Positions 9,314-18,068 of a stretch of 64,000 bases of DNA are shown here, in pieces; position 1 is the first letter of the stretch, and every line of letters starts with the position of its first letter. The notes under the pieces are model-generated. The model saw only the letters and a list, made by a program, of their open reading frames with translations. It ran no database searches and was not told the origin of the DNA. A program made the translations under genes and the position numbers. Source of the DNA: Ignavibacteriales bacterium (GTDB lineage Bacteria; Bacteroidota; Ignavibacteria; Ignavibacteriales; Melioribacteraceae); the NCBI GenBank assembly GCA_021740915.1, contig JAIOYW010000001.1, positions 341,311-405,310 of the forward strand, given 5' to 3'.

Positions 9314-10552
9314 ATGGAACAAAAAAAAATATTCAGAACAATAGAGACGGTAGCTTCCAAAAAATTTGAAACAGATAAATCTATGTTGGTCACAGTTATT
9401 GACCAACTCGTCTCGATCGATTCAATTAACATAACAGGCGGAAGAGTCTGGCAGCTGCTTCCTGAAAAAAAAGCATATTCCTTAATTTATCAGACAGGAA
9501 ATATCAGCAAAATCGACGATAACTTTCTGCTTTTCCTAAAGGATAACCCTGTACTTAAAAGAATAGTTAAAGAAAAAACAATTCTTGCTGATGAAACAAA
9601 TAAGGCGCTAAGGAGCAAAGGTATTTTTAAATATTCGGCATCCGGAGTGGGCTCAAGAATTAAAATTAACCACGATGTTTATTATCAGTATCTTATTGCA
9701 GTTAACAGTGACCATGTGGACTCCGAACTCAGAGATACGCTTAATATTGTTGCCACAGTGCTCAGTTCAAAACTGCGGGAAAGGAAAATTTCTGATTCTC
9801 AAAAAACTCTGATGGCCGATATTGATTCAGCAAGACAATTGCAGAAAAGTCTGCTCCCGGAGCATGAATTTTCTTTTTATAATTATGACCTGTTTGGGGT
9901 AACCCTCCCTGCTGAAAATATCGGAGGAGATTTTTTTGATTACGTCAATATTGGTGAAGATGAGGACCGTGTTGGAATTGTGGTTGGCGATGCCGCTTCA
10001 AAAGGTCTTAGCGCAGCAGCTGAGGCCATGTACATTTCCGGTGCAATCAGAATGGCCAGCACATTTCAGATAAAGATTTCTCCATTTATGAACAGAATGA
10101 ACCAGTTAGTTAATAAAATTTTCCGCGATATCAAATTCACTTCCCTTTTTTATGGTGAAATTTCGAAGGATAAAAAGGGGCTTTTTTTATATGCAAATGC
10201 CGGCCACAACCCCCCAATATTTTATACTGCCAAAGATAACTGTATCACTTATCTTCAACCAACGGGACCTCTGTTAGGAATTGCGCCAAAATCTAAATAC
10301 GAAACTGATAGTATAAATTTTTCGACCGATGATGTTCTTGTGATTTTTTCAGACGGGATTGTTGATGCAGCTGATGGAAATTTTGATTTCTATGAAGAAA
10401 AACGACTCGAGAAAATAATACGCAAAACAAAACATCTCTCTCCAAAGAGTATTGCTCATGCAATAATTGATGATGTTTACAAATTCTCAACACCGAACAG
10501 CAAATACCAGGATGATAAAACTGTGGTTGTCATCAAAAGGAAGGAATTGTAA
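9314..10552 (+). CDS. PP2C/SpoIIE-type serine phosphatase (RsbU-like)
   Basis: 412 residues. The N-terminal half (about 15-160) looks like a GAF-type sensory domain; a short helix (SARQLQKSLLPE) leads into a SpoIIE-type PP2C phosphatase domain (about 185-412). Metal-binding motifs are visible: ENIGGDFFDY, GIVVGDAASKGLSAA and VIFSDGIVDA. Known role of the family: dephosphorylation of anti-sigma antagonists in partner-switching stress pathways. No anti-sigma factor or antagonist is adjacent. Its TAA stop shares one base with the ATG of the PduS-like gene (TAATG), so the two are translationally coupled, which is an unusual partner for a microcompartment electron-transfer protein. Confidence 0.88.
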   Translation: MEQKKIFRTIETVASKKFETDKSMLVTVIDQLVSIDSINITGGRVWQLLPEKKAYSLIYQTGNISKIDDNFLLFLKDNPVLKRIVKEKTILADETNKALRSKGIFKYSASGVGSRIKINHDVYYQYLIAVNSDHVDSELRDTLNIVATVLSSKLRERKISDSQKTLMADIDSARQLQKSLLPEHEFSFYNYDLFGVTLPAENIGGDFFDYVNIGEDEDRVGIVVGDAASKGLSAAAEAMYISGAIRMASTFQIKISPFMNRMNQLVNKIFRDIKFTSLFYGEISKDKKGLFLYANAGHNPPIFYTAKDNCITYLQPTGPLLGIAPKSKYETDSINFSTDDVLVIFSDGIVDAADGNFDFYEEKRLEKIIRKTKHLSPKSIAHAIIDDVYKFSTPNSKYQDDKTVVVIKRKEL

Positions 10553-11868
10553 TGAGCCTTGCAGATAAAATTGCTTCAGCCGGAGTTGTTGGAGCTGGAG
10601 GAGCTGGTTTCCCTACTTACATTAAAGCAAATTCCCATGTAGAATTTATCATTGCGAATGGTGCTGAATGTGAACCATTGCTACACAAAGATTATGAAAT
10701 TATGCTTAATCATCCTGAAGAAATTGTCGCTGGTATGAAAATGATGTACGAGAGTGTCGGGGCCAGAAAGGGATATTTTGGAATTAAGGATAAAAACCAC
10801 AAAGCAATTGAGGAAATATCAAAACATACATCAGGTACAAATATAGAAATGTGTGTACTGGGTGATTTTTACCCATCCGGTGATGAATATGAATTAGTTT
10901 ATGAGGCAACAAAGCGTCTTATACCACCTCACGGAATTCCTCTCGATGTTGGGTGCGTAGTTAATAATGTTGAAACCTACTATAATATTTTTCAGGCATC
11001 TAAGGGTTTTCCTGTTACAGAAAAGTTCGTTTGTGTCACAGGTGCTGTAAAAAACCCGGCTTCTTTTTTTGTGCCGATTGGCACTTCATTTGCAGAATTG
11101 ATAAAATTTGCTGGCGGAGCATCTGTGCCGGATTTTGGAATATTTATCAGTGGGCTCCTAATGGGTAAACTTACTTTTGACCCAAACGAAGTTGTGACCA
11201 AGACATGTGCTGGCATAATAGTGCTGCCGACCGATCATTATATGATCAGTAGAATGAACAGACCTCCTCAGAGTATGAACCGGATCGGGAAATCTGCCTG
11301 TGATCAATGCTCTTATTGTACTGAATTCTGTCCCCGATATTTGCTTGGGTATGACGTTCAACCTCATAAAGTAATGCGCTCACTTGTTTTCACTTCCTCC
11401 GGACAGGAATTGTGGAATCAATATGCAGACTTATGCTGTGCTTGTGGCTTGTGTTCTTTATATGCATGTCCCGAAGATTTGTACCCCCGTGAAGCCTGTG
11501 TACAAAGCAAAAATGAACTCCGAAAAAATAATATTCCTAAATATCAGCAACAGAAAGCTTTAAAAGTCCACCCTGTAAAAGAAGGACGACGAGTACCGCT
11601 CAAACAGTTAATGAAAAGGCTGAATGTTACCCAATATGAACGTCCTGCACCCTATAAAAAGGGATTTGAAGAGCCTGATTCTGTGAAAATATTTTTGAAA
11701 CAACACACGGGCATTGCTGCGCTTAGTCTTGTTGAAATCGGGACCAAATTAAATAAGGGTGATCTTATTGGAAGGATTCCGGAAAACGCTCTAGGGGCAA
11801 ATCTCCACTCACCTATTACCGGACAAGTTACACATGTGTCAGAAGATTTTATACGGATTCAAAAATAA
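10552..11868 (+). CDS. pduS: PduS-like (RnfC-like) flavo-iron-sulfur protein of bacterial microcompartments
   Basis: 438 residues. The N-terminal region has the glycine-rich GVVGAGGAGFPTYIK motif and the NGAECEPLLHKDYEIM segment shared with RnfC/NuoF (FMN and NADH binding), then a SLBB-like region. Two cysteine clusters follow: CDQCSYCTEFCP starting at Cys250 and CCACGLCSLYACP starting at Cys295, each suited to a [4Fe-4S] centre. The C-terminus is a short RnfC-type hammerhead-like domain. Known for PduS: reduction of the corrinoid cofactor or electron transfer through the microcompartment shell, with PduT as partner. The next gene encodes a PduT-like shell protein, which supports PduS over a stand-alone RnfC. 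Confidence 0.85.
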   Translation: MSLADKIASAGVVGAGGAGFPTYIKANSHVEFIIANGAECEPLLHKDYEIMLNHPEEIVAGMKMMYESVGARKGYFGIKDKNHKAIEEISKHTSGTNIEMCVLGDFYPSGDEYELVYEATKRLIPPHGIPLDVGCVVNNVETYYNIFQASKGFPVTEKFVCVTGAVKNPASFFVPIGTSFAELIKFAGGASVPDFGIFISGLLMGKLTFDPNEVVTKTCAGIIVLPTDHYMISRMNRPPQSMNRIGKSACDQCSYCTEFCPRYLLGYDVQPHKVMRSLVFTSSGQELWNQYADLCCACGLCSLYACPEDLYPREACVQSKNELRKNNIPKYQQQKALKVHPVKEGRRVPLKQLMKRLNVTQYERPAPYKKGFEEPDSVKIFLKQHTGIAALSLVEIGTKLNKGDLIGRIPENALGANLHSPITGQVTHVSEDFIRIQK

Positions 11869-11883
11869 TCGAAAGGTTTGTGA

Positions 11884-12435
11884 ATGCAGATGAATTCACT
11901 TGGTTTAATAGAAATGACAAGTATCGCGGCAGGCATGGAAGCTGCCGATATTATGTTGAAAACGTCAGAAGTACAATTGATCTTATCTAGAACGATATGT
12001 TCGGGCAAATATATGGTGCTTATCGGCGGTGATGTTGCTGCCGTCCAGGCTGCAGTGGATTCTGCAGCACTTACCTGTGATTATGCACTTATCGATACTT
12101 TTGTAATCCCTAACGTTCATCCGGATATTTTTCCTGCAATCTCCGGGCATTCGGGTGTTGATCATCTCGAATCATTAGGTATAATCGAATCTTTTTCGGT
12201 TGCTTCGCTGATTGAGGGCGCTGATGCCGCAGTTAAAGCTTCGAATGTGAAACTGATAGAAATCAGACTTGCAATGGCACTCGGAGGTAAAGCATTTTGT
12301 ACATTAACCGGCGAGGTGGCTGCTGTCAGAAGTGCAGTTGACGCCGGAGCTCATTTGATTTCTCAGAAGGGACTCCTGGTTAATAAAGTAGTCATTGCAA
12401 GCCCGCGTCCCGAACTACTCAGTGAGATGGTATAA
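11884..12435 (+). CDS. pduT: PduT-like tandem-BMC-domain shell protein with Fe-S cysteine
   Basis: 183 residues made of two BMC domains in tandem (about 4-90 and 96-180), each opening with the SLGxIE motif (NSLGLIEMTSIAAGMEAAD and ESLGIIESFSVASLIEGAD). The first domain carries Cys39 in SRTICSGKY, the position that in PduT binds a [4Fe-4S] cluster at the trimer pore. Known role: a trimeric shell tile that carries electrons across the microcompartment shell, probably with PduS, encoded directly upstream. No hexameric or pentameric shell protein lies in the window, so the rest of the shell must be encoded elsewhere. A start at 11884 or at the in-frame ATG at 11890 is equally plausible. Confidence 0.88.
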   Translation: MQMNSLGLIEMTSIAAGMEAADIMLKTSEVQLILSRTICSGKYMVLIGGDVAAVQAAVDSAALTCDYALIDTFVIPNVHPDIFPAISGHSGVDHLESLGIIESFSVASLIEGADAAVKASNVKLIEIRLAMALGGKAFCTLTGEVAAVRSAVDAGAHLISQKGLLVNKVVIASPRPELLSEMV

Positions 12436-12439
12436 TCCA

Positions 12440-12847
12440 ATGGAAAATAAAATTATTAAGCAATTAATTCGCGAAGCGGAGGAAGCTAAAAAGAATTCGT
12501 ATTCGCCGTATTCCAATTTTAGGGTGGGCGCATCCTTAATTACGAAAGATGGAAGAATATTCCGAGGAACTAATGTGGAGAATGCTTCTTACGGGCTGGC
12601 TGTATGTGCTGAACGAAATGCCATATTTACGGCCGTTGGACTCGGCTACAGAACTTTTGATGCAATTGCAATAGGTAGTGACCTAAATGACTATACCGCT
12701 CCCTGTGGAGCTTGCAGACAGGTTATTAACGAATTTGCTGACAGCAACACTAAGATAATTCTTTACAAGTCGGAAGCCGATTATAAGATCTATAACATTT
12801 CCGAATTACTTCCATTTAGCTTCGGCCCCGAAGCATTGGGAAAATAA
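12440..12847 (+). CDS. cdd: Cytidine deaminase
   Basis: A 135-residue homotetrameric-type cytidine/deoxycytidine deaminase. Zinc ligands and the catalytic Glu are visible as CAE (Cys56, Glu58) and PCGAC (Cys89, Cys92), with substrate segment FRVGAS. I chose the ATG at 12440, because a start further upstream at 12395 would place 15 residues unlike the family within the end of the pduT-like gene. The start lies 4 bases after the pduT-like stop. Reaction: cytidine or deoxycytidine to uridine or deoxyuridine. It opens the nucleoside salvage part of this operon. Confidence 0.93.
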   Translation: MENKIIKQLIREAEEAKKNSYSPYSNFRVGASLITKDGRIFRGTNVENASYGLAVCAERNAIFTAVGLGYRTFDAIAIGSDLNDYTAPCGACRQVINEFADSNTKIILYKSEADYKIYNISELLPFSFGPEALGK

Positions 12848-12861
12848 TCAAGAGGATCAAT

Positions 12862-13446
12862 ATGGAATTTATTCAGCATCTCAATCCAAAGGATACGGGT
12901 TGGATTGAAGTAATTACTGGTTGTATGTTCAGTGGCAAGACCGAGGAGCTCATCAGAAGGTTAAGAAGGGCTGAAATAGCTAAACAGAATGTTGTAATCT
13001 TCAAACCGGAAATTGATAAGCGTTATTCCGACACTAAAATTGTTTCACATAACGAGCTTTCTCTTCCTTCAATTATGATAGGTTCAGCTTCCGAGATACT
13101 TGATAATTCAGAAAATGCACAGGTAATAGGAATTGATGAAGCTCAATTCTTTGATAGGACACTTCTCGATGTCTGCAATAAACTTGCAAACACAGGCAAG
13201 CGTGTTATAGTTGCAGGGCTGGACCAGGATTACAGAGGAATACCCTTTGAACCAATTCCTGAATTACTGGCAATTGCTGAATATATAACAAAAACACTTG
13301 CAATCTGTGTTGAATGCGGTAATCCAGCCGACAGAACGCAGCGAAAAATTGCATCCGCAGAACGAGTTTTGGTTGGTGCTGCAGATAGCTATGAAGCCAG
13401 ATGCCGGAAATGCCACTATATTCCCGGCGAAGGAGGGTCTCATTAA
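12862..13446 (+). CDS. tdk: Thymidine kinase (type II)
   Basis: 194 residues. Walker A GCMFSGKT lies at 20-27, the catalytic IDEAQFF segment follows near the middle, and the C-terminal lasso has two zinc-binding pairs, CVECG and CRKC, as in type II thymidine kinases. An AGAGGA ribosome-binding site precedes the ATG. Reaction: phosphorylation of thymidine or deoxyuridine by ATP. The stop overlaps the transporter start by one base (TAATG), so the two genes are coupled. Confidence 0.95.
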   Translation: MEFIQHLNPKDTGWIEVITGCMFSGKTEELIRRLRRAEIAKQNVVIFKPEIDKRYSDTKIVSHNELSLPSIMIGSASEILDNSENAQVIGIDEAQFFDRTLLDVCNKLANTGKRVIVAGLDQDYRGIPFEPIPELLAIAEYITKTLAICVECGNPADRTQRKIASAERVLVGAADSYEARCRKCHYIPGEGGSH

Positions 13447-14798
13447 TGGATTTCATTGCCCTGCTAAGAGGTATTGGTGGAATAATTGTCCTCCTTGGAA
13501 TTGCCTATCTTCTTTCTAATAATAAAAAGCGGATCAATTATAAGTTAATTATTAACGGTCTTCTTATTCAGATCACACTCGCGGTACTTATTATAAAAGG
13601 CGATGTTTTGGGTAAGATTTTTGCGCCCTTCGGCTGGTTTAAAGGAATATTCAGCGGGATTAGTTATTTCTTTGTCCTTGTGCTCAATTTTACAACTGAA
13701 GGAGCTAAATTTGTTTTTGGTGCCCTCGCGGTTGGTCCAGGAAATTCTGAAAGTATCGGAGTGTTTTTTGCATTTCAGGTTTTACCAACGATAATCTTCT
13801 TCTCCTCCCTGATGTCAATTCTGTATTATGCGGGGGTCATGCAGAAAGTCGTCGGGTTTATGGCAAAAATTATGGTCAGAATTCTTGGAACAAGCGGAGC
13901 TGAATCATTATCATGTACCGCCAACATTTTTGTTGGACAGACAGAAGCTCCTCTAATGATCAAACCTTATCTTTCTACAATGACACGAAGCGAGATATTG
14001 ACGATCATGATTGGTGGTATGGCAACGATTGCTGGCGGAGTGATGGCAGCTTATATTCAGATTTTAGGTGGATCTTTTGCAGAAACAATGGGATTAGAAA
14101 TCAACGAAGCCAGGCACATCTTTGCCACTCATCTTTTAAGTGCAAGTGTCATGGCAGCACCAGCCGCTCTACTCATTTCAAAAATTCTTTTTCCTGAAAC
14201 CAGTGAACCGGCGACTAAAGGAAAAGTAAGTGTAAATATCAACAAATCGGGTTCAAATATAATCGAAGCTGCTGCAATCGGTGCAGGAGATGGCCTAAAA
14301 CTTGCCGCAAATGTGGCAGGTATGCTTTTAGCATTCATTGCCCTTATTGCAATGACAAACTATTTCCTTGAATTAGCAGGAAATCTTGCGGGAATTAATG
14401 ATTATTTAGTTTCCGAATACGGGAAGCCCTTAAATCTTCAGTTTATTTTGGGTTCTATTTTGCGTGTTCTTGCATTCCTTATTGGTGTACCTTGGGAAAG
14501 CAGTCTCCAGTTTGGAAGTTTGCTCGGTACAAAAATTGTGTTAAATGAATTTGTCGCTTATCTGGATATGGGAATTCTTATTGCATCCAAGCAGCTCGTT
14601 AACGATAAAACAATATTGATGGCAACCTATGCACTTTGTGGTTTTGCCAATTTCAGCTCAATCGCAATACAAATAGGTGGTCTGACTCCAATGGCACCGG
14701 AAAGGCGCGCTGATTTTGCATCTTTAGGAATAAAAGCCGTTATCGGAGGAACATTAGCAACCCTTATGACGGCAACTATCGCGGGAGTATTATTCTGA
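13446..14798 (+). CDS. nupC: Concentrative nucleoside transporter (CNT/NupC family)
   Basis: A polytopic inner-membrane protein of 450 residues from the ATG at 13446; the reading frame is open further upstream, but the extra residues would overlap tdk and are hydrophilic. CNT signatures include GQTEAPLMIKPYL and the C-terminal ALCGFANFSSIAIQIGG segment, and the family gate/nucleoside-recognition region. Known role: sodium- or proton-coupled nucleoside uptake. It lies between tdk and the purine nucleoside phosphorylase, so uptake and first catabolic or salvage steps are encoded together. Confidence 0.92.
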   Translation: MDFIALLRGIGGIIVLLGIAYLLSNNKKRINYKLIINGLLIQITLAVLIIKGDVLGKIFAPFGWFKGIFSGISYFFVLVLNFTTEGAKFVFGALAVGPGNSESIGVFFAFQVLPTIIFFSSLMSILYYAGVMQKVVGFMAKIMVRILGTSGAESLSCTANIFVGQTEAPLMIKPYLSTMTRSEILTIMIGGMATIAGGVMAAYIQILGGSFAETMGLEINEARHIFATHLLSASVMAAPAALLISKILFPETSEPATKGKVSVNINKSGSNIIEAAAIGAGDGLKLAANVAGMLLAFIALIAMTNYFLELAGNLAGINDYLVSEYGKPLNLQFILGSILRVLAFLIGVPWESSLQFGSLLGTKIVLNEFVAYLDMGILIASKQLVNDKTILMATYALCGFANFSSIAIQIGGLTPMAPERRADFASLGIKAVIGGTLATLMTATIAGVLF

Positions 14799-14799
14799 A

Positions 14800-15615
14800 A
14801 TGAATTTGCATGATTATTCTGCACAATTAGAGAACAGTTTCTATAAACTTAGAGATTTTGATCTGAAAACTGCTATCATCCTCGGCAGCGGTTTAAATCA
14901 GTTTGGTACTGACCTGCCTCTGCTTTACTCAATTGATACTGCTGATTATGATTTTATGCCAGTATCTACTGTTGAGGGACATAACAGCACTATCGAAGTC
15001 AGATCCATTTCAGATAAACCATTTCTTCTTTTTCGGGGAAGATTCCATTTTTACGAAGGTTATGATATTTTGCAATGCCTCACTCCTGTCATTATTGCAA
15101 AAATTGCAAATATTAGCAACCTCATGGCGACTAATGCTGCGGGTGGAGTTAATCCTTATTTTAAGCCCGGCGATCTGATGATTATTAATTCGTTCAACTC
15201 CTTTAATATTAGGAAGGAACTCTCTGACGCATTGCAAGATATTAAAACTGTTGATACCTACCTAGATTACCCTGCTCCGGAATTAATTGAAAAGTTACTT
15301 GAAACATCTTCAGAAACAGGGATTTTACTAAAAGAAGGGTTATATTGGTACAATAAGGGGCCTGCTTACGAAACGCCTGCGGAAATCAAAATGATTTCAA
15401 AACTTGGATACGATGCCGTTGGTATGTCAACAGTTCATGAAATCTATTTTGCTGCACTATCGGGTATTTCTTCTATTGCAATCTCTTGTATAACAAATTA
15501 TGCTGCCGGTTTAACTGATCAAAAACTTGCTCATTCTGAGGTTGTTGAAACTGCCGACCTTATAAGAACCAAATTTGAAACTCTTATAAGCAGTTTTATT
15601 CTGAAAACAGTGTAA
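14800..15615 (+). CDS. punA: Purine nucleoside phosphorylase (trimeric class)
   Basis: 271 residues of the trimeric PNP/MTAP family. The phosphate-binding loop ILGSGLNQFG (about 27-36), VEGHNS, ATNAAGGVNPYFKPGD and the base-site segment GPAYETPAEI plus ISCITNYAAG (Glu and Asn that hold the purine) are visible. Reaction: phosphorolysis of guanosine, inosine and deoxy forms to base plus (deoxy)ribose-1-phosphate. It starts one base after the transporter stop and is last in the run. The pentose-phosphate product is what a sugar-phosphate microcompartment would use downstream; that link is inference. Confidence 0.93.
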   Translation: MNLHDYSAQLENSFYKLRDFDLKTAIILGSGLNQFGTDLPLLYSIDTADYDFMPVSTVEGHNSTIEVRSISDKPFLLFRGRFHFYEGYDILQCLTPVIIAKIANISNLMATNAAGGVNPYFKPGDLMIINSFNSFNIRKELSDALQDIKTVDTYLDYPAPELIEKLLETSSETGILLKEGLYWYNKGPAYETPAEIKMISKLGYDAVGMSTVHEIYFAALSGISSIAISCITNYAAGLTDQKLAHSEVVETADLIRTKFETLISSFILKTV

Positions 15616-15619
15616 ATTA

Positions 15620-16339
15620 TTAAAGATTTTTGATGACAGCCAAAACTGAAGCTGCCGATATAATAGCTGTTTCTGAGCGAAGACGGTTTCCTGTCAGTCG
15701 GATTGGTGAATGGCCCTTCAGTTCAGTAATTTCTCTTTCGGAAAAGCCGCCTTCTGGTCCAAATACAAAAACATATTCTTCACTCAAGTCAATTTCCTTT
15801 GCAAATGAGAGAAATTCCTGAGCCCCTCTCTGATCAAATAATCCTACTGAGGCTCCTTTGAAGTTCTGGACTCTTAATTGTTTGTCGAATGAAATTATTG
15901 GAAGATAGTATCTAAGTGATTGTTTCATGGCCGCGAGGGCAATTTTATTAATTCTTTCCAAATTAACTGTCTTTTTTACTGAACGGTCAGAGGCGTAAAG
16001 CACTATCCGTGTAAATCCAAGCTCAACCAGCTTTTCCACTGCAGTTTCAAGTCGGTCTGATAAACGCAGTATGGGAATCCAGAACTGAATATTTTTCGAG
16101 AGGTTTTCCCTTGTTTTAAATGAGATGATCTTTATTTCAGCATTGCGTCTATCAAGCTTTTCAATAATAGCCTCTGCTATTAAACCTGACCCATTACAAA
16201 TATTGATGCCATCTCCCGCACACATTCTTAATACTTTGCTTAGGTGTTCAAATTCTGCCCCCTCAAGAGTTAAGGATTTATCACTTATTGAGAAATCTCC
16301 ATAAAATAATTCTGTATCAGAAAGAAAATCCTGTGCCAA
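15620..16339 (-). CDS. rsmE: 16S rRNA (uracil-1498-N3)-methyltransferase RsmE
   Basis: 239 residues with an N-terminal PUA-like domain (FEHLSKVLRMCAGDGI) and a C-terminal SPOUT methyltransferase fold. The trefoil-knot motifs FGPEGGFSEREI and LTGNRLRSETAIISA mark the SAM-binding site. Known role: N3-methylation of U1498 in 16S rRNA. Its start overlaps the end of the Omp85-like gene by 23 bases; no closer Met is available in the frame. It converges with punA, leaving four bases between them. Confidence 0.93.
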   Translation of the reverse strand: MAQDFLSDTELFYGDFSISDKSLTLEGAEFEHLSKVLRMCAGDGINICNGSGLIAEAIIEKLDRRNAEIKIISFKTRENLSKNIQFWIPILRLSDRLETAVEKLVELGFTRIVLYASDRSVKKTVNLERINKIALAAMKQSLRYYLPIISFDKQLRVQNFKGASVGLFDQRGAQEFLSFAKEIDLSEEYVFVFGPEGGFSEREITELKGHSPIRLTGNRLRSETAIISAASVLAVIKNL

Positions 16340-17666
16340 TTATCATCTCCGGATTCATAAATTCATCAAATGCGTATTCAAATCTCAGCGCATTATACGG
16401 AAGTACAAGCACTGTAATTCCAAACCCCCAGCCTGAAAGCACTGAGTCAATATCGAATTTAAATCCATGATTGTATGTAAAACCATGGTCGGAAAAAACG
16501 CTAAGATAAAAACCGATTCGTGCACTGGTAAGCTTCTGTGGGATAACCGGAAGATCAAGACTCAGATTCCATTCATCAATAATCGGGATACCAAACTCAA
16601 AAGAACCAAGAATAAGATTATCGCCTTCCTTTTCGGTGAATCTATGTCCCCGAATATATTCATCAAATCCTAAATATGATTTATCATAAAAAGGGACTAA
16701 TTTACCGAAAGTTGACCTATGCAATAAACGCCATTTTGCAGTTATCGACTCAAAAACTTTTCTGTATTCCCTAAAATCGATATTAAAAATATTGTAATTT
16801 ATTCGGTTGAGACCAAAACCTTTATGAAAAAAGTCCACTTTCGAATAAATTCCGTTTCGTGGAAATTGAACGAGATCACGGGAATCAAATAAATAGCCCA
16901 ATCCTACCATGATTGCTTTATCAATATTACTGCCTGAAGCAGTAATTCCGGGACCGCTTGACAATTCTGTTTGATAACTCGAATAATTCAAAACAACTGA
17001 TATAGAATTAAAAAGATTCAGTCTTTTCCCGGCACCAATCCCGAAAAAAAGAACCTCGTAATCAAATTCTTCTCCAGTAATTGTTTCAGCAATTAAACTT
17101 CTATTTGCCGTCCTGCCTTTAAGAAACTCTGATTGAAAAAAAATATTCTGCCCACGCTCGCCTATATCGGGATTTACATAAAGCAGATAATAACTTGGGT
17201 CATAACCAAAAGTGGTAATAGCTCTCAAACTTTCATTTCTTCCACGGAAATTCTTTATAAGCAGATTAATCCCATAGGAAGAATTCCGCAATCCGTTCTC
17301 TCTTAGTTTTATGAAAGGTATTGGATATATATACCATGATTCTTTAACATCGATCACTGCAATAAATAAATTATCAGCCTGCCGAACAAAAATATTAACG
17401 TAATTAAAAAGTCCTAAACTGAATACCCTTTCTTTATTGAACTGAATTATGTTTGCATCAATTTCATCGCCTGCGATAAAAGTTAATTCTCTCAGAATAA
17501 TAAAATCCTCAGTCTGATCATTTCCAAGAATCATTATTGAGTCAATCCGAATTGTTGTTTCACTTGATAATATGAGAGAGTCACCGGGTGTATATGCAAG
17601 AACCGGTGCAATAAAGAAAGAAAGAAAAACAAGAGTTAGTAAAATATTCCGCATCAGCAAGAGCAA
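16317..17666 (-). CDS. Omp85/BamA-type outer-membrane protein (short, about one POTRA)
   Basis: 449 residues with a signal peptide (NILLTLVFLSFFIAPVLA). One POTRA-like domain is visible (about 38-110: IRIDSIMILGNDQTEDFIIL through LGLFNYVNIFV), followed by a region of amphipathic strands consistent with a 16-strand barrel, with RGHRFTEKEGDN resembling the RGF/Y loop-6 motif and a C-terminal aromatic (GTGFSF). It is too short for BamA itself, which has five POTRA domains. It may be a TamA/BamA-like insertase or secretion protein of unknown substrate. It abuts the CoA-binding protein gene (one base), on the same strand. Confidence 0.8.
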   Translation of the reverse strand: MLLLMRNILLTLVFLSFFIAPVLAYTPGDSLILSSETTIRIDSIMILGNDQTEDFIILRELTFIAGDEIDANIIQFNKERVFSLGLFNYVNIFVRQADNLFIAVIDVKESWYIYPIPFIKLRENGLRNSSYGINLLIKNFRGRNESLRAITTFGYDPSYYLLYVNPDIGERGQNIFFQSEFLKGRTANRSLIAETITGEEFDYEVLFFGIGAGKRLNLFNSISVVLNYSSYQTELSSGPGITASGSNIDKAIMVGLGYLFDSRDLVQFPRNGIYSKVDFFHKGFGLNRINYNIFNIDFREYRKVFESITAKWRLLHRSTFGKLVPFYDKSYLGFDEYIRGHRFTEKEGDNLILGSFEFGIPIIDEWNLSLDLPVIPQKLTSARIGFYLSVFSDHGFTYNHGFKFDIDSVLSGWGFGITVLVLPYNALRFEYAFDEFMNPEMIIGTGFSF

Positions 17667-18068
17667 TTAATAACAACAGAAACTATGAGAAATTTTTATG
17701 CAGGTATCCTGGACAACTTCCATACCAGCTTCTGAGAAAGCCCTGGCTGCGGTTTCGTTTCTGATCCCAAGCTGCAGCCAAACGCAGTGCGGTTTGATTG
17801 TTAAGATATCCGGAACCAATCCCGGGATATCTTCAGATTTTCTAAAAACATCCACAATATCTATTTTTTCTGGAATCTGAAGGAGTGAGGTATATACTTC
17901 AATCCCCGGGATTTCAGGACGGGCAGGGTTAACCCCAAATATTTTATAACCCGCCCTTATAAGATATTCTGTAATCTGTCGGCTCGTATTATAAGGGAAT
18001 CGCGATAGTCCAACTACCGCGATTACCTTTGATTTTTTTAATATTTCACACTGTTCATCAATTGTCAT
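17667..18068 (-). CDS. CoA-binding domain protein (YccU family)
   Basis: 133 residues from the ATG at 18068, which overlaps the gcvP stop as ATGA; a longer frame to 18110 would sit inside gcvP and is less likely. The Rossmann-like CoA-binding fold is visible as [25 protein letters not shown] and [13 protein letters not shown]. Proteins of this family bind CoA or acyl-CoA, but their physiological role is not established. Translational coupling to gcvP suggests co-expression, not necessarily a shared pathway. Confidence 0.85.
   Translation of the reverse strand: MTIDEQCEILKKSKVIAVVGLSRFPYNTSRQITEYLIRAGYKIFGVNPARPEIPGIEVYTSLLQIPEKIDIVDVFRKSEDIPGLVPDILTIKPHCVWLQLGIRNETAARAFSEAGMEVVQDTCIKISHSFCCY

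Noticed and set aside
12395..12439. Longer start for cytidine deaminase
   Set aside because: The extra 15 residues fall inside the pduT-like gene and do not match the family; ATG at 12440 gives the usual length.
9314..15615. Complete microcompartment operon
   Set aside because: No hexameric or pentameric shell gene, aldehyde dehydrogenase, aldolase or phosphotransacylase is found in the window; only the PduS/PduT pair is present.
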